5,864 nt of DNA from Bog-756 sp037141235 (GTDB lineage Bacteria > Actinomycetota > Acidimicrobiia > Acidimicrobiales > RAAP-2), in the NCBI GenBank assembly GCA_037141235.1, contig JBAXCY010000178.1, positions 1-5,864 on the forward strand, read 5' to 3'. Position 1 is the stretch's first letter; the number at the start of each line of letters is the position of its first letter. The notes beneath the pieces were generated by a model, which did not search any database, was not told the DNA's origin, and saw nothing but the letters and a program-made list of their open reading frames with translations. Below, in pieces: positions 5,170 to 5,864 of the stretch. The position numbers and the translations under genes were made by a program.

Positions 5170-5864
5170 TCAGCACCGTCGCACGTAGTGCGCCTCACAC
5201 GGACCATCCACCCTGGCCACCCCGCCGATCTGTGCCGGTACCGGGGTGGGCCGCGCACTCCACCCTGGCCTGAGGTCATAGCTACCGAACAGCCGCTGTG
5301 CCGTCCGCACCATGGCCGCCAACGAAAACGGCTGGGCCGGACAGGTGTGGCTGCCGTGACCGAAGGCGGTCACCAGCTCTCTGGAGCCCAGATCCGACAC
5401 GTCGGCGAGACGACGGCCTCGCCACCGATCCGGACGGAACTCTCCATGACCGGGAGCCTCGACGTTGGTGAGCGGCAGCAGAGTAGCAATCGTCACCCCG
5501 CGTCCCACCTCGTAGACGGCATCTCCGACATCCAGTGACAGCGGCTTGAGCACGTGGCGCGAGATGATCGACCGTTGCGCCAGTCGGATCGACTCGAGTG
5601 CCGCCCGTTCGGTAGCGCCTCTGCTTCCCTCGCCACGTCCACGCACCTCGGCCAGCAGTTCTGGATGATCGAGCAGATCGACCAGGAACCATCCGATGGC
5701 CGCTACCAGGTTGGACATCGAGGCGATATGGACCAGAGCCACATCGAGCGCTACCCCGCGGGCTGCCACCTCATCGGGCTGGTCCGACCAAGCAGCCACG
5801 ATGGACCGGAAGATCGGGTGTCCGCTGGTGTCGGTACTGGTGTCGGTACTGGTGTCGGTACTGG
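5170..5864 (-). CDS. Cytochrome P450, C-terminal portion (5' end outside the window)
   Basis: The frame is open through the right edge, so the N-terminal half is missing. Visible landmarks in protein order: an I-helix, ALVHIASMSNLVAAIGWFLV (bases 5739-5680); the K-helix ExxR motif ESIR (Glu codon 5595-5593); a PDRW element; the heme loop FGHGSHTCPAQPF with the thiolate Cys codon at 5343-5341; and a normal short C-terminus ending HYVRRC. The fold is therefore complete from the I-helix onward. Two departures from standard P450s: the I-helix lacks the usual acid-Thr pair and has Ser-Asn there, reminiscent of CYP7/CYP8-type enzymes, and the Gly after the heme Cys (CxG) is Ala (CPA). Monooxygenase activity on a lipid or steroid-like substrate is possible but inferred. 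Upstream of the I-helix the frame crosses a 12-bp tandem repeat encoding Asp-Thr-Ser-Thr units. Confidence 0.88.
   Translation of the reverse strand, partial: STDTSTDTSTDTSGHPIFRSIVAAWSDQPDEVAARGVALDVALVHIASMSNLVAAIGWFLVDLLDHPELLAEVRGRGEGSRGATERAALESIRLAQRSIISRHVLKPLSLDVGDAVYEVGRGVTIATLLPLTNVEAPGHGEFRPDRWRGRRLADVSDLGSRELVTAFGHGSHTCPAQPFSLAAMVRTAQRLFGSYDLRPGWSARPTPVPAQIGGVARVDGPCEAHYVRRC
5827..5864. repeat. 12-bp tandem repeat (minisatellite) inside the P450 frame
   Basis: GGTGTCGGTACT occurs three times without change (5827-5838, 5839-5850, 5851-5862), and the next copy begins at the window edge, so the total number is unknown. The period is a multiple of three. On the minus strand it reads as repeated Ser-Thr-Asp-Thr in the P450 frame, about 30 residues before the I-helix. 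Confidence 0.9.

Noticed and set aside
5116..5538. Plus-strand frame opposite the P450 C-terminus
   Set aside because: Antisense shadow of the heme-loop and K-helix region; no recognisable motif.
5827..5864. CRISPR array or phage attachment repeat
   Set aside because: Units are 12 bp, directly adjacent with no spacers, and in frame with a coding gene; a coding minisatellite explains it better.

Overview
The window is G+C-rich DNA with tightly packed genes on both strands, mostly G/C in third codon positions, GTG starts and gene families common in actinobacteria. I infer an actinobacterium (Acidimicrobiia or a mycobacterial relative would fit), but no marker gene fixes the taxonomy.

Layout, left to right. 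A Coq4-family gene (+) runs in from the left edge and ends at 803. A 232-base gap follows, holding what looks like the first codons of a lost gamma-glutamyltransferase-like gene and a strong nested inverted repeat. Next is a single-domain M24 metallopeptidase (+, 1036-1749). It converges on a small SnoaL/NTF2-fold protein (-, 1822-2220). A 129-base divergent region separates that from a DapB-like/2,4-diaminopentanoate-dehydrogenase-like oxidoreductase (+, 2350-3441). The oxidoreductase overlaps by 4 bases the start of a short-chain dehydrogenase that is cut off after its nucleotide-binding turn (3438-3575). A phosphorylase-superfamily nucleosidase (+, 3590-4204) follows. It converges on a five-segment membrane protein with a channel-like C-terminus (-, 4246-4998). 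A cytochrome P450 (-) enters from the right edge and stops at 5170. Its window-edge part is a 12-bp tandem repeat that reads through in frame.

How the genes fit together. There is no single obvious pathway. The oxidoreductase, lost SDR, SnoaL-like protein and P450 are the kind of accessory genes that actinobacteria carry for lipid, steroid or xenobiotic turnover. Coq4 and the nucleosidase look like small-molecule metabolism. The DapB-like gene and the SDR stub were probably once one operon. The P450 and membrane protein are co-oriented with a 171-base gap and could be co-transcribed.

Most notable: (1) two gene-start stubs suggesting gene loss by deletion; (2) a nucleosidase whose usual ribose-binding Glu is Gly; (3) a P450 with an atypical I-helix and heme loop plus an in-frame minisatellite; (4) Coq4 with an intact metal motif in a probable menaquinone-using lineage. 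I did not find convincing evidence of a new defence or mobile system. No tRNA, rRNA, CRISPR array or insertion sequence was seen.
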